From CAWAYH01 sp963786195 (GTDB lineage: Bacteria > Acidobacteriota > Vicinamibacteria > Vicinamibacterales > 2-12-FULL-66-21), in contig CAWAYH010000003.1 in NCBI GenBank assembly GCA_963786195.1, positions 230,839 to 294,838 of the forward strand: a stretch of DNA of 64,000 nucleotides, read 5' to 3'. Below are positions 38,533 through 48,222 of the stretch, piece by piece. Under the pieces are notes generated by a model. That model worked only from the letters and a program-made list of their open reading frames with translations. It did no database searches and was not told the DNA's origin. The position numbers and the translations under genes are program-made. Within the stretch, counting starts at the first letter, position 1, and every line of letters begins with the position of its first letter.

Positions 38533-38613
38533 TCCTCCTGCATCGTCCGACGATTTGCTGATTCGTCACGTACTCGGCAGAATGGTGCGCACGCGACTGT
38601 GACTCCAAATCTC

Positions 38614-39859
38614 ATGCGGACCATCGACTTCTGGGTCGGGATCCCGCTGACGTTTTTCTTCACCGTGGTCTGCCGGATCCAGCGCTTCCTGGGGCTCGCC
38701 GCCTCACCTGCCGGCGCGCCGCGCAACATTCTGTTCATTCAGCTCGCCGAAATGGGGACGATGGTCGTCGCCTACCCCGCGCTCAGGAAAGCGCGCGAGC
38801 TCTTTCCGGACGCCACGCTCCACTTCCTGTGCTTCACCGAGATTCGGCCGAGCGTGGAGATGCTCGAGATTATTCCTTCGGAGAACATCCTCATCATCGA
38901 CGCGCACTCCGTCTGGTCACTCGTGCGCGATTCGCTGCTCTTTCCGTGGCGTGCTCGCCGCCGCCGGATCGACACCGTCATCAACACGGAGGCATTCGTC
39001 AGGTACAGCAGCGTGTTGAGCTATCTGTCTGGCGCGCGCCGGCGAGTCGGCTTCCACCGGTTCAACCAGGAGGGCATGTACACCGGCGATTTGTTGACAC
39101 ACAAAGTGCTCTACAACGCGCAAATCCACGCCGCGCATACGTTTCTCGACCTCGTCCACGCACTCGAAGCCCCGCCCGACCAGGTGCCGCGCGTCAAACG
39201 ACCCAAGGCGATGGACCGCCTCGACGTTCCGAAGGTCGTGACCGATGCAACGGCGGCTGCCGCGATCTGGCGAAAGCTTCGCGCCATCGCTCCCGACGTC
39301 GGCCCCACCCGGAAGCTCGTGGTGATCAATCCGAATGCGAGCGCTCGATTTCCGATGCGCCGCCTGCCCCTTGAATCGTTCACCGAGCTCGCCCGCCAGC
39401 TGCTCGAGGATCCCGAGGTCTTCGTTCTGATCACAGGCGTCGCGAGCGAGAAACCCGACGCTGCAGTACATCTGCTCGCAGGTCGGATCGCCGCGTGCGC
39501 TGGACCTCACCGGCCGAACGACGATGACAGAGCTCCTGCACCTGTTCGATCTGGCACACGTGCTGGTCACGAACGACTCCGGACCAGCACACTTCGCCGC
39601 GTTGACACGGATCCACGTCATCGTCTTCTTCGGGCCCGAGATTCCCGAGCGCTACCGGCCGCTGGCGACGAGCTCGGACGTCGTCCACACCGGATACTCC
39701 TGCAGTCCTTGCATCGGTCCGTACAATCAGCGGCTGTCGCCCTGCAACGACAACCTGTGTCTGAAGAGCATCAACGTTCGGGAGATTACCGCGCTCGTTC
39801 GATCGCGCCTCGAGGCGGCTCGGTCCGCGACAGCTGCGTCTCCCCCGAACGTGTCATGA
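38614..39859 (+). CDS. GT9 heptosyltransferase-family glycosyltransferase (one frameshift)
   Basis: About 414 residues from ATG 38614. One N-terminal hydrophobic helix (WVGIPLTFFFTVVCRIQRFL), then the GT-B fold: RNILFIQLAEMGTMVVAYPA, FPDATLHFLCFTEIRPSVEM, VVINPNASARFPMRRLPLES and, after an indel near 39490, VLVTNDSGPAHFAALTRIHV with the GT9 signature 'tnDSGp.H.A', then GYSCSPCIGPYNQRLSPCND. It is normally a lipopolysaccharide-core heptosyltransferase family; the membrane anchor is unusual for classical WaaC/WaaF. A Cys-rich end (CSPC...C..NLC) resembles O-antigen variants. Confidence 0.84.
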
Positions 39860-40041
39860 CGACGGCGGGACATTGAGGCCGCGAACAGTCGCGGGTTCTT
39901 GGCTCCTCAACACGTGGATTGGCCTCAAGAAAGGCCGAAGGGTCCGTGGAACGAACCTTGCGTGTCGATCGTCGAGCCCGTCATCCTGACCCGTTCTAGT
40001 TCCGGTATCGGACGACGGCGACAGTGGAAGGGTGGTCGAGC

Positions 40042-41312
40042 ATGTCAGCCAAGATCCTTTCGGCATCCGCGCGAGTAGCGGTCGCAGCGCTGGTCCTCGC
40101 CACCAGTGTCGTCGCCCAGAGCGACAACCAGATCGCGTTCGTGCACGTCGCCGGCGCACAACAGCGGTTGCGGTATCTGGCGACCGCCAGGATCTGGTCC
40201 GACCCGGGAGACGTGACCCCCGAAATGGTGCAGGCGGGCCGGCCGCTGAAGCAGCAGTCGGAGGGGCTCGAGGCTGCGCTTCGCGGCCAGCCGCTGTCGT
40301 GCGGTTTCGCCAAACCAGGGAAAGACGCTCGGCGGCAACACGCCGAAATTCGCGTGCGTGACACCGGACGGCACGACGATCCGTGTCAAGTACAGCGACG
40401 GATCGAAGGATGGCAACCGCGAGATCTTTTCAGCGGTCGCGGCGGCGAAGCTCCTGTGGGCTCTCGGGTTCGTATCCGATCCGATCTATCCGATCACGAT
40501 CGACTGCCGTGACTGCCCGGCCGACCCGATGTCGGGCGCGGGGCCACGCGCCAGACGCTCGTACCTCGCAACATTCCAACCGGAGGTGAGCCGTCTGGTC
40601 ATGGTTGAAGGGGACGACGCCGACCAGGGATGGCGCTGGGGCGAGGTCGATGAGGCCATCGCGAATCTGCCCGAGGGCGCGCTGCGCGCGCGACAGCGCA
40701 CGCATTTCGACGCGCTCACGCTCCTGGGCGTGTTCATCCAGCACGGTGATCGCAAGCCCGAGCAACAGCGACTGGAGTGCCGGGGCGCGCTCGATCCGCG
40801 CGCGGGCGACGCGCATCCACTCGGAGGAGACGACAGCGGGGCATCTGTGTTCTTCGAGCGCCCTGATGGCTCGGCGTGCAGCGAGCCGGTGATCGCTCTA
40901 CAAGATATCGGTGCCACGTTTGGCGGTGCAGGCCGTATGAGCAAATCGACGGCGAAGATGAACCTGAAGGCGTGGACGAATCGACCTGTCTTCAAGCCTG
41001 CGAAGCCTTCCTCCTCGGGCGACGTGCCGGAATGCCGCGGTAATCTCACGGTCTCGATGGCCGCCGGCGAGGGCGGCCGGGGGGACCCTCGCATTGGCGA
41101 GGCCGGGCGCGCGTTCCTGCAGGATCGCCTGCTCCTGTTGACCGACGCACACGTGCGCGCGCTCATGGCGACTGCCCGCGTCGAGAAGCTCTCCGAATCG
41201 CACGACGTGGCGCGATCCCACCACCGGGACATCGTATGTCGGGTCGGAGGCGTGGGTCGCCGCCTTCAAGGACAAGGTGCGGCAGATCACCGAGAGGCGC
41301 TGCGCGCCGTAA
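40042..41312 (+). CDS. Hypothetical secreted protein (frameshifted)
   Basis: About 420 residues. ATG 40042 begins a signal peptide (AKILSASARVAVAALVLATS) and IAFVHVAGAQQRLRYLATAR. Frame changes near 40325 and 41235 lead through TPDGTTIRVKYSDGSKDGNR, LLGVFIQHGDRKPEQQRLEC and FLQDRLLLLTDAHVRALMAT to the end WVAAFKDKVRQITERRCAP. An Asp-containing HGDRKPEQQRLEC segment recalls kinase-like 'HGDxxxxN/Q' loops, but no complete kinase motif is present. The family occurs as 'hypothetical' in acidobacterial-type genomes as far as I can tell. Function unknown. Confidence 0.6.
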
Positions 41313-41659
41313 CGACGGCAGGTACTGGACCTTCCGCTCGGCGTTTTTCCATGGCGCGAGACGTGGCATCGCCGCAGCCCCCCACGCGCCATTCAGCCGG
41401 ACGCGGTCTCACAATCGCCCTGACGCGCTCAGTCGCTCTTCTCCGTCCCAACGAAATACCGTGTCTCGCTACGGAATACCGTGCGCGGCGTTGCCCCACC
41501 AGCTCAGCCTGTCGCGCACGTGACGATTGAACGACGTCTGGTCAGCACGGCGGCGCAAGTCACGCCGCGCCAGTGGTTTGCGCAGACCGACAGAAGGGAC
41601 GTTGGCCGGGTGTGACGAGCGGATCGGTTGTTGCTGACGGCAGCGACAGGAGGTCTCGC
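41313..41659. other. Intergenic region without recognisable gene
   Basis: About 350 bp between the hypothetical secreted protein and the LPxTG-like protein. No open frame with family character and no clear terminator. The last 12 bases hold the AGGAGG site of the next gene. Confidence 0.6.
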
Positions 41660-42383
41660 ATGACCCTTAAGCATGTCTATGGTGCAACGGTCGTTGTCTT
41701 CGCTTTCGGTGTGGTGACGGTCGGACCCGCATACGCGCAGCGACGGGATGGGAGCCTCCTGCCGCAGGAAAACAGCGGGCAGGTGACCGCGGTGGGATGT
41801 CTGGTTCGTGGCACTGCGGTGCGCGGCGGAAAGAAGGACAAGTACGCGTTGGCGCGCCCGAGAAAAGGACCCGTTGCCAGCGTACCAGAGGCAACGTGCA
41901 CGGCCGACCCCGGTGCCGATGCCCTGACGGTCGATAACCCGGAAAAAGGCAACATCACCGATGCGATGCTCGGCCGCTGGGTGGAGATCAGCGGCAGGCT
42001 CGAGAGGGAAACCAGCAAGGACCCGGACGACCTTCGTGAACTCGACGTGGCGACGTTCAGGTTGGTGCCGGTCGTCATCCCGCCACGACCGGTGGCGGCA
42101 CCGCCACCGACACCGGCCGCCGGCGGCGGCGCGCACCGCAACCGGCCCCACGCGGCACCGGAGCCGACGCCTGCACCTGCAGCGCCAGCCCCAGAGCCTC
42201 GTAAGCTGCCGAAGACGGCGAGCCACGCTTCCAGCGATTGGATTGGCCGGGTTGCTCTCGCTTGCAGCAGGCCTCATGCTTCGTTCGTTCCGTCTCCGGC
42301 AACGAGGCTTGATGCAGCGGACACGGACAACGACCGAGGGCACGACAGCTCACGCTGTCGCGCCCTTCGTCGAAGTCCGCTGA
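41660..42383 (+). CDS. Secreted protein with LPxTG-like C-terminal sorting signal (one frameshift)
   Basis: About 240 residues. ATG 41660 follows AGGAGGTCTCGC. Signal peptide LKHVYGATVVVFAFGVVTVG, then a small domain (GQVTAVGCLVRGTAVRGG to VEISGRLERETSKDPDDLRE) with two Cys, and a Pro/Ala linker (PEPTPAPAAPAPEPRK). The end has the tripartite sorting layout: LPKTAS, a hydrophobic helix IGLAGLLSLAAGLMLR, and a basic tail RLRQR. One extra A near 42224 breaks the frame; removing it gives LPKTASPLPAIGLAGLL. Such LPxTA signals occur in some Gram-negative groups with class E/F-like sortases; no sortase is seen here. Confidence 0.7.
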
Positions 42384-42408
42384 CGGGTGTGTTTGGGAGT
42401 TGGAGACC

Positions 42409-42638
42409 TCACGTCGGCGCGCGGCGCCTGGTGCCGCGCGCCGACCGTTCCAGGATGTTGCGGGCACGTCGACGGCCCGCCGTCGGCGCACAGTTTTGCC
42501 CAGCCTGGCCGCCGACTGATGGATCGCTTCGATCGCTTTCTCCCTCGTATAGCCGTGCTCCCGCATCACTGAATCGATCAAGGACTCGCGTGGCGTGGCG
42601 TCGTTGCCAGGCGAGTACCCGCCCTCGTTTCGCACCAT
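42409..42638 (-). CDS. Possible small hypothetical protein
   Basis: From ATG 42638: VRNEGGYSPGNDATPRESLI then DSVMREHGYTREKAIEAIHQ and SAARLGKTVRRRR, a short helical protein with a charged end. The middle has convincing amphipathic character, but the frame runs on leftwards into the LPxTG-like gene, so the end is uncertain. It may be cut by an indel. Low confidence. Confidence 0.3.
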
Positions 42639-42791
42639 CTCGAGAGCTGTGTGGCGTCACTCTCATCCGAACGACAAATGGGAGCCGCCGCCGGGCGCGA
42701 AGAAACTCTCGTAGCGGGTGAGTGTGCTGTCGCTATTCCCCTAATCTGCGATGACATGCGACGGACCGAGCGGTGACGATGGGCGGTCCGA

Positions 42792-42983
42792 TCAGTTGCG
42801 GCGCGCCGTGCGACGCGCGACGCCGGAGACGCTGACGGGCGTCAGCGGACGGCCGACCTCAGCCTTCACCATCGTGGCGAGACCGGAGAGGACCGGGATC
42901 GAGATCCGGTCACCCAGCTCGATGGCACCCAAGGTGACGATCACGAGCAGCAGCAGCGCGCGTAGTGTTCTGGTGGTGCTCAT
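42792..42983 (-). CDS. Small membrane-anchored hypothetical protein
   Basis: A protein of 63 residues. ATG 42983 overlaps the stop of the DUF2092 gene (TGATG), so translation is coupled. It has one N-terminal hydrophobic helix (LRALLLLVIVTLGAIELG) and ends in a conserved-looking PLTPVSVSGVARRTARRN. I have seen similar short proteins after DUF2092 genes described only as hypothetical. It may assist the DUF2092 protein in the envelope. Confidence 0.6.
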   Translation of the reverse strand: MSTTRTLRALLLLVIVTLGAIELGDRISIPVLSGLATMVKAEVGRPLTPVSVSGVARRTARRN

Positions 42984-43804
42984 CACTTGCCTCCGAGGAT
43001 GAAATGGCTCGGTAACTCGCCCATGTTCTTCGCCTTCTTGAGCTCGTCGAGGCTAATCTGCTTCGCATCGGACGGTGGGGTGAACGCGAAGTCCGGCGTG
43101 GCGACCTCGCTGCCGGTCTTCCAGTTCCGGAGCTGGACGGTGTACTGCGGCCCGTCGGCGATTCCGGTGGACGTGACGACGTACCGGCACGGACGCGGTT
43201 TCGCGCCCTGCGTCACCCAGATCTGCCAATCCACCTCTTTGGCGCGGAAGGCGAAGTAGTCGCACTCGATGCCGCCGACGACCCCGCTGCCGAGGTCCTT
43301 GACATTCGTCACGCCGGCCGTGATCTCGTCGTAGGCATGGGTGAGGAACAGATCGGCAGCGGGCAGGGGCCGGTCGTACTTCTTTTGCAGTTCGTTCACC
43401 AGGTTGTCCAGCGAGCCGGGTACCTCGACCCGCGTGTAGACGTTCCTGTTCTTGCCGAACAAGGTGAGCGTCTTGCCATCGAACACGGTCTCGATGTCCA
43501 CGAACCCGCCCGATCGCGTGGTGCGGATCTTGTCGGGCCGCGTCAGCGACACCATTCCCGATGAGGCCAGCTGGAGCTTCTGCCGGTCCTTGGTGACGAC
43601 TTCGAGGGTCGCGTCGTAGTCGAACGCGATGGACTGCTGTGCGCCCACATAGTCGGTCATGGCTTTGAGGAGACTCCTGGCCTGTGCCTCGTCGGCCACC
43701 GCGGGAGGCGAACTCGCCATCCACGCCGTCAGCACCAGCAACAATGCCGACGCCGCCGAGAGCGTTAGTTTTGGTTGTCCTGCCATACGGCCCTCCAGCT
43801 TCAT
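42983..43804 (-). CDS. DUF2092 family periplasmic protein
   Basis: Intact, 273 residues from ATG 43804 (after GAGAGAAAGAAAC). Signal peptide TLSAASALLLVLTAWMASSP, then ARSLLKAMTDYVGAQQSIAF, DYDATLEVVTKDRQKLQLAS, GKTLTLFGKNRNVYTRVEVP and GGIECDYFAFRAKEVDWQIW, the lipoprotein-localisation-factor (LolA/LolB-like) fold of DUF2092. The fold suggests binding of a lipidic or hydrophobic ligand in the periplasm; this is inference. Forms an operon with the 63-residue gene. Confidence 0.88.
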   Translation of the reverse strand: MKLEGRMAGQPKLTLSAASALLLVLTAWMASSPPAVADEAQARSLLKAMTDYVGAQQSIAFDYDATLEVVTKDRQKLQLASSGMVSLTRPDKIRTTRSGGFVDIETVFDGKTLTLFGKNRNVYTRVEVPGSLDNLVNELQKKYDRPLPAADLFLTHAYDEITAGVTNVKDLGSGVVGGIECDYFAFRAKEVDWQIWVTQGAKPRPCRYVVTSTGIADGPQYTVQLRNWKTGSEVATPDFAFTPPSDAKQISLDELKKAKNMGELPSHFILGGK

Positions 43805-45118
43805 GTTTCTCTTTCTCTCTCGAACCACGCGTCAGTCCGCACACGAAGGGTCACGAGATGTCGCGGCGCCTTCACCAGGAACGAGCAGTTCAGACCATGT
43901 TTTCTGAGGCTCGGTGCGGCAGGGTGCCACAAACATGCCAGACCAGAAGAACCGGAGCGCAGGACGAGCGCGTGCGTCGGCGAAGACTTCGGCGCGGCCG
44001 GCATCGATTCAGTCGGCCTGGGAGACTCCGCCTTGCTGGACGGAGGCGCCTCGGGATTCGTCGCGACCCATCCCATGAAGATCTGGTAGCCGAGCGCGAG
44101 AAGCGTGGCGCCGACGAACATACCCAGGATGCCCGCCGCGGCCATACCGCCGAGCGCGCCGAGAAGGATGACCGGCATCGGCGCATCCACGCCGCGGCCG
44201 AGCATCAACGGCTTCAGCACGTTGTCGGTCATGCCGGAGACGACAAGGAGGACCGTGTAGAGGACGGCAGCGCCGGTGCCGTAGTTGCCGCTCGCACCAG
44301 AGGTAGCCGATGGCCGGCAGCGTGACGATCAGCGCCGGCACCTGCGCGATGCCGAGCACGAGGACGATGACTGCCAGCACGCCTGCCCACGGTATGCCGG
44401 CGATGAGCAGGCAGATGCCGACGATGATGGCCTGCAGGAACGCGACGCCGAGCACTCCCTTGGCGACCGCGCGGATGGTCGCGGTGGACAGGTCGACGAA
44501 TTCCGCTCCGCGCTTCCCGTCGGCGACTCTCTCGAAGATCGAGCGGATCGCGCGCGCCCCCCCTTCGCCGAAGGCCATCATGATGCCGGCGACGGCGAGA
44601 GACGCGAGGAACTGTAACAGCCCGCCACCGATGCCGGCGACGAAACCGAGCGCCGCCGCGGCCAGGTTGCCGATCTTCGGCTGCATGCTCTGCACCAGTG
44701 CGGGCAGATCAGTGTGCGCCTTCGTCCAGAATGCGTGCACCTGCTCGCCGACCAGCGGCCACTCGGCGACGCCTTCTCTTGGCGGCGGCACCTGGAGCGT
44801 GTTGTTCTGCACGTCGTTGATCAGTCGGTGCACCGAGTCGCCGAGCGAGTTCATCAGCGCCGCGGTCGGCACGACGACCACGACGATTCCGAGTAGCACG
44901 AGCAGCGTCGCGGCCAGTCCCTGGCGGCCGCCGATCTTCGCGGCCACCGACTGATGCAGGGGGTAGAGAGTGACGGCCAGAATCAGAGCCCAGGTCATCA
45001 GGCTCAAGAACGGGGAGAACACCTGAAAGCAGATCATGGCCAAGGCCAGGACGAGGCCGGCGCGAATGAGGACCTCGAGAAGGAGGGCGGAGACTCGCCT
45101 TTCGAACTCGGGAGCGGG
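43801..45118 (-). CDS. AI-2E family (PerM-type) membrane transporter, frameshifted
   Basis: Membrane protein of about 400 residues. FERRVSALLLEVLIRAGLVL followed by CFQVFSPFLSLMTWALILAV is the N-terminal part. The family core is QGLAATLLVLLGIVVVVVPT, GIGGGLLQFLASLAVAGIMM, GVLGVAFLQAIIVGICLLIA and AGIPWAGVLAVIVLVLGIAQ. After an indel near 44290 come the TDNVLKPLMLGRGVDAPMPV motif and GMAAAGILGMFVGATLLALG. Homologues export autoinducer-2 or act as Na+/H+ antiporters. No ATG is available before MAMIC at 45043 in this frame, so the start is unclear. The tail from about 44000 to 43801 may be spurious. Confidence 0.83.
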
Positions 45119-45367
45119 ATCGTGCAGTGTGCTCTTGGGATCGTGCAGTGGGCCGCACTACGCGGTCGTCCCCTCATGCCGGTCGTGACGACCGCGGACG
45201 ATGTGGACCGCTCGACGAAGCGATAGCGCCATATCACCGCCAACTGCGACGTACTCGCAATCGTCGGCAGAGCAGCCGCGACTCGTACGCGCATCTCGCG
45301 CATGATGGCGTCCTGGGACAGCCATCCAGGTCGAACGCTCTCGCGTCGGCCATGCCAGTCTCGACGC

Positions 45368-45667
45368 TCAGGTTTGCTGCTTTTCAGTACTGCGTTTCTG
45401 TTCCGCTGCAGCGATCAACGTCATTTCGAGCACGCTCAGGTGCTCCGTGTAGGCGTCCATCAATGCTGCGTGATACTTGATCTCAGCCTGCCCGCGCTTC
45501 ACCATGTTGAGCGCCCGCTTGATCCAGGTCATCCGCCACGCCGCGTCTTCAGGAGTCCTGGTCGGCTGCGCGAGGCTTTGTTCCAGCCATTTCTGCTTCG
45601 CCTGGGCTCGCGCCTTCCACAGCTGTGTTTGGAGCTCGAGCAACGGTGTTTGGACCGAAGAACTCAT
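45368..45667 (-). CDS. Small helical hypothetical protein
   Basis: A protein of 99 residues from ATG 45667 after GGAGGTCCCAGG, a strong ribosome-binding site. Entirely helical and charged: SSSVQTPLLELQTQLWKARA, KQKWLEQSLAQPTRTPEDAA, WRMTWIKRALNMVKRGQAEI, then a Gln/Lys-rich tail. No signal peptide or known domain. The frame is open upstream, but the site at 45667 decides the start. It lies in the same direction and about 200 bp after the charged-repeat gene. Confidence 0.6.
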   Translation of the reverse strand: MSSSVQTPLLELQTQLWKARAQAKQKWLEQSLAQPTRTPEDAAWRMTWIKRALNMVKRGQAEIKYHAALMDAYTEHLSVLEMTLIAAAEQKRSTEKQQT

Positions 45668-45873
45668 CCTGGGACCTCCGTTTCGATTCCGTTCTTTTTG
45701 CCGAGTGCGTCTGTTCTTGCTGAGCCGGGACATAGGTGGCGTCATGTGAGCGTCTCTTCCCGAGTCATCGGAGACAATCGCTTGTTCAGGCGCGTAGCGC
45801 CAGAACTCTGAGCCCTGCACCGAAGCGCGCAGCTCAGAGTCCAGCGCTACCCTTTGCGTCGAAGCCAATCTGT

Positions 45874-46446
45874 TTACGCGGACGCGCGGAGCCTCGCTCC
45901 GACCGCTGCCCGCTTGAGTAAACGGATTCGGCGCCGTGCACGGACGGCTGCGATCGCGAGCGCGCGGGCCCGCTTGCGTGCCCGGAGGGCGGCGACCGCA
46001 ACCATTCGTGTGCGCCGTCGTGCCCGGAGCGCCGCGAGAGCGAGCAGACGGCCGCGCCGTCGGCGCCGGACCAACGCGAGAGCGAGCAAGCGCGCACGGC
46101 GTCGCGCCCGAAGCGCCGCGACGGCGATCACGCGAGCGCGGCGTTTGGCCCGGAGGCCTTGTGCCAGACGCAGGCCCGGCATTCGCTGGCGGACGGATTG
46201 TGGGCCTTCTTCTCCCTCTTCCTCCTCTTCGTCCTCCTCGTCGAGGCCCAGCAACTCCGCCGGCTCTTCTTCTTCGTCAGGGTCCATCAAGTCGAACGGC
46301 TCGTCCTCTTCGTCCTCCTCTTCCCCCAAACCCATCAGCTCTCTGGGTTCCTCTTCCTCGTCCTCGGACCCGATCATTTCCATTGGATCGTTCTCTTCCT
46401 CGAGTCCCATGAGTTCGCTCGGATCCTCTTCCAATAGACTCTTCAT
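45874..46446 (-). CDS. Two-faced charged-repeat protein: acidic N-terminal repeats, basic C-terminal 14-residue repeats
   Basis: A protein of 190 residues from ATG 46446 with a strong GGAGG site six bases upstream; stop TAA at 45876-45874. Residues 1-80 are acidic imperfect repeats of 12-16 residues (DPSELMGLEEEN, DPMEMIGSEDEEEE, PRELMGLGEEEDEEDE, PFDLMDPDEEEE, PAELLGLDEEDEEEE). A short bridge PQSVRQRMPGLRLAQGLRAK leads to about six basic repeats of 14 residues ([70 protein letters not shown]). No Cys, no signal peptide. The two halves have opposite charge and could pair with each other or bridge nucleic acid and a basic partner. No known family recognised. Confidence 0.62.
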   Translation of the reverse strand: MKSLLEEDPSELMGLEEENDPMEMIGSEDEEEEPRELMGLGEEEDEEDEPFDLMDPDEEEEPAELLGLDEEDEEEEEGEEGPQSVRQRMPGLRLAQGLRAKRRARVIAVAALRARRRARLLALALVRRRRRGRLLALAALRARRRTRMVAVAALRARKRARALAIAAVRARRRIRLLKRAAVGARLRASA

Positions 46447-46718
46447 GCGTACCTCCATTCACCGTTGTGAGATCAGACGATCGCGAGGGACAGTCTGGGT
46501 GCAGAGCACGTGCCGTGAGGGGGAGCAGGAAATGGACTGGATTTTACGACTTGACACCGGCTCGCCCTCCGAATCGTGGCGTTTTACCGCGGGCGGTCGT
46601 GGTCGCTCGCTGTCGCCCGGAACCGTGACTCGAGAGCAACGCGGTCGTGTTGAGCTTGTGGCGACACGTTGAGAGACGGCCGGGGTCGGCCCTCGAAGGA
46701 GCGGCGGGCAGGACCGCT

Positions 46719-48222
46719 TCAGAGCGTCTTCAGAAACGCGATGAGCGCGCGCTTGTCTTCGGCCGCCAGGTTCAACCCGAACCGGTGGCCCGGGATGGGC
46801 CGCGCGCGTGTATCCGGCGGGTTCCAGCCTTTCGGGAGGTAGTCGTCGCGCAACCGCGCCGGATCGAACCACTCTTCGAGCGACGCAATCGAGCCCGAGT
46901 GCTCGAACGGTCCTCGATACCACACGCCTTTGAGCGACGGCACCTTGTAGTAGCCGGTTCCCTTCCGCGTCTTCAGCGCGAGCCCCGGATCGAGGCCAAC
47001 CTGCACGCGCATCACGTCCGAGGCCGGCGGCGACGACGGATGCGCGAACGGCGTGAACCCGTCGACCGGCACCAGCCGGTTGTTGGTGTAGAGCGGCGGC
47101 GTGTGGCAGCTGGCGCAGCCGGCACGCGCGAAGACCTGCTCGCCGCGGGCGGTGACGTCGTTCGGCCGGTTCGGGTTCGGCGGCGGCTGCAGCGAGTAGA
47201 TGTACTTTCCCAGCGCCAGCATCGCTTCGTCGCTGTAGCGATACCGCAGCGCGCGGTTCGCCGCCGGGAGGAACGTGTGGGGTCCGATCGCGCCGTCCTC
47301 CGCGACGGCGACCAGGATGCCGTAGCGCGCGATGTCTTCAGGCCCGCGATTGCGATGGGTCGCGGTCGCGTCGAGATACCGCCGGTCCTTGACGCCGATC
47401 AGGTCCGCGATCCTGGTCGTGAACCACGGGCTCGCGTTGAATCTGACGAACGTGCCCAGGAACGGCTCGCCGTCGACATGGCCCACCTGTTCGGCCGTCA
47501 TCGTCTTCAACGTGGCGTTGATATCGTCCTTCAGCCACGGTACGCCGTAGCTGGAGTACGCGATCTCGTTCGGCGGCCGGGTCCGGCCTTCGCGCCGGCG
47601 GATCTCGTCGAGCGCATCGAAGCTGAACTGCGGGCAGGGATCCCCACTGGAGGTTGCGCTGCGCGCCGCGGACGATGCTGCCGTCGGGCAGCACCCGCGT
47701 GTGGCACCCCGAGCATTCGGCAAGCGTGATCTTCAGCTGCCGGTCGTGATCGATCAGCCATCGCACGCCGGGAATCGTGCCGTCGGCCGCGACGGTGACG
47801 CCCTCGCGCGCCATCAGGTCCGGATCGTCGGCCCACCGGAACGCACGGGGATCCGCCGTGCGGAACTCCGCGAGATGAAGACCGTCGAAGACGTCGCGGC
47901 CGGCGGCGATCCAGTCGGCTTCCGACGTCAGCTTCGCCGGTTCGATGAGAGGCTGCGGGCCCTGCTTCCGCATCCAGTCGCGATACCCTTCCGGTTCGCG
48001 GCTCTTGATGTAGACCGGGTAGGTCCGGACTTCGTCGACCGGCGCGGCGTAGTACTCGGCTTCCGTATAGAACTTCGGCGCGGCCTTCACGCCCGCGATG
48101 GGCAGCGCCCAGCCCGCCAGCGCCTCGTCGGTCCAGAGCCGCGGCACGCCGGTCCGCGCCGGCAGCTGGGCGGCGAGCGACGTGACGGCCGCGATCGCAC
48201 CGGCCAGTCTGGGAGCCGCCGG
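46719..48222 (-). CDS. Di-haem c-type cytochrome (cytochrome-c-peroxidase-like), N-terminus missing, one frameshift
   Basis: About 495 residues read from about 48222 leftwards. Two haem-binding motifs: CSGCH (47701-47715) and CASCH in ARAGCASCHTPPLYTNNRLV (47103-47117). Conserved stretches: PRLWTDEALAGWALPIAGVK, YAAPVDEVRTYPVYIKSREP, GRDVFDGLHLAEFRTADPRA and the end HRFGLNLAAEDKRALIAFLK. An indel near 47640 splits it. Such proteins are periplasmic electron-transfer enzymes of the di-haem peroxidase/MauG-related group. The N-terminal signal peptide is absent because the sequence changes at about 48222, where a gene on the other strand begins mid-domain. Confidence 0.82.

Noticed and set aside
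45116..45153. Direct repeat GGGATCGTGCAGTG twice
   Set aside because: Short, only two copies, in the poorly defined start region of the AI-2E gene; no function can be supported.
45854..46672. A 272-codon forward frame opposite the charged-repeat gene
   Set aside because: Ser/Arg low complexity reading of the same repeats; the reverse frame has the strong GGAGG site and regular repeat units. Kept only as the alternative that could refute the repeat protein.
46647..47729. A 360-codon forward frame
   Set aside because: Antisense to the di-haem cytochrome with its CxxCH motifs; no ribosome-binding site and no family character.
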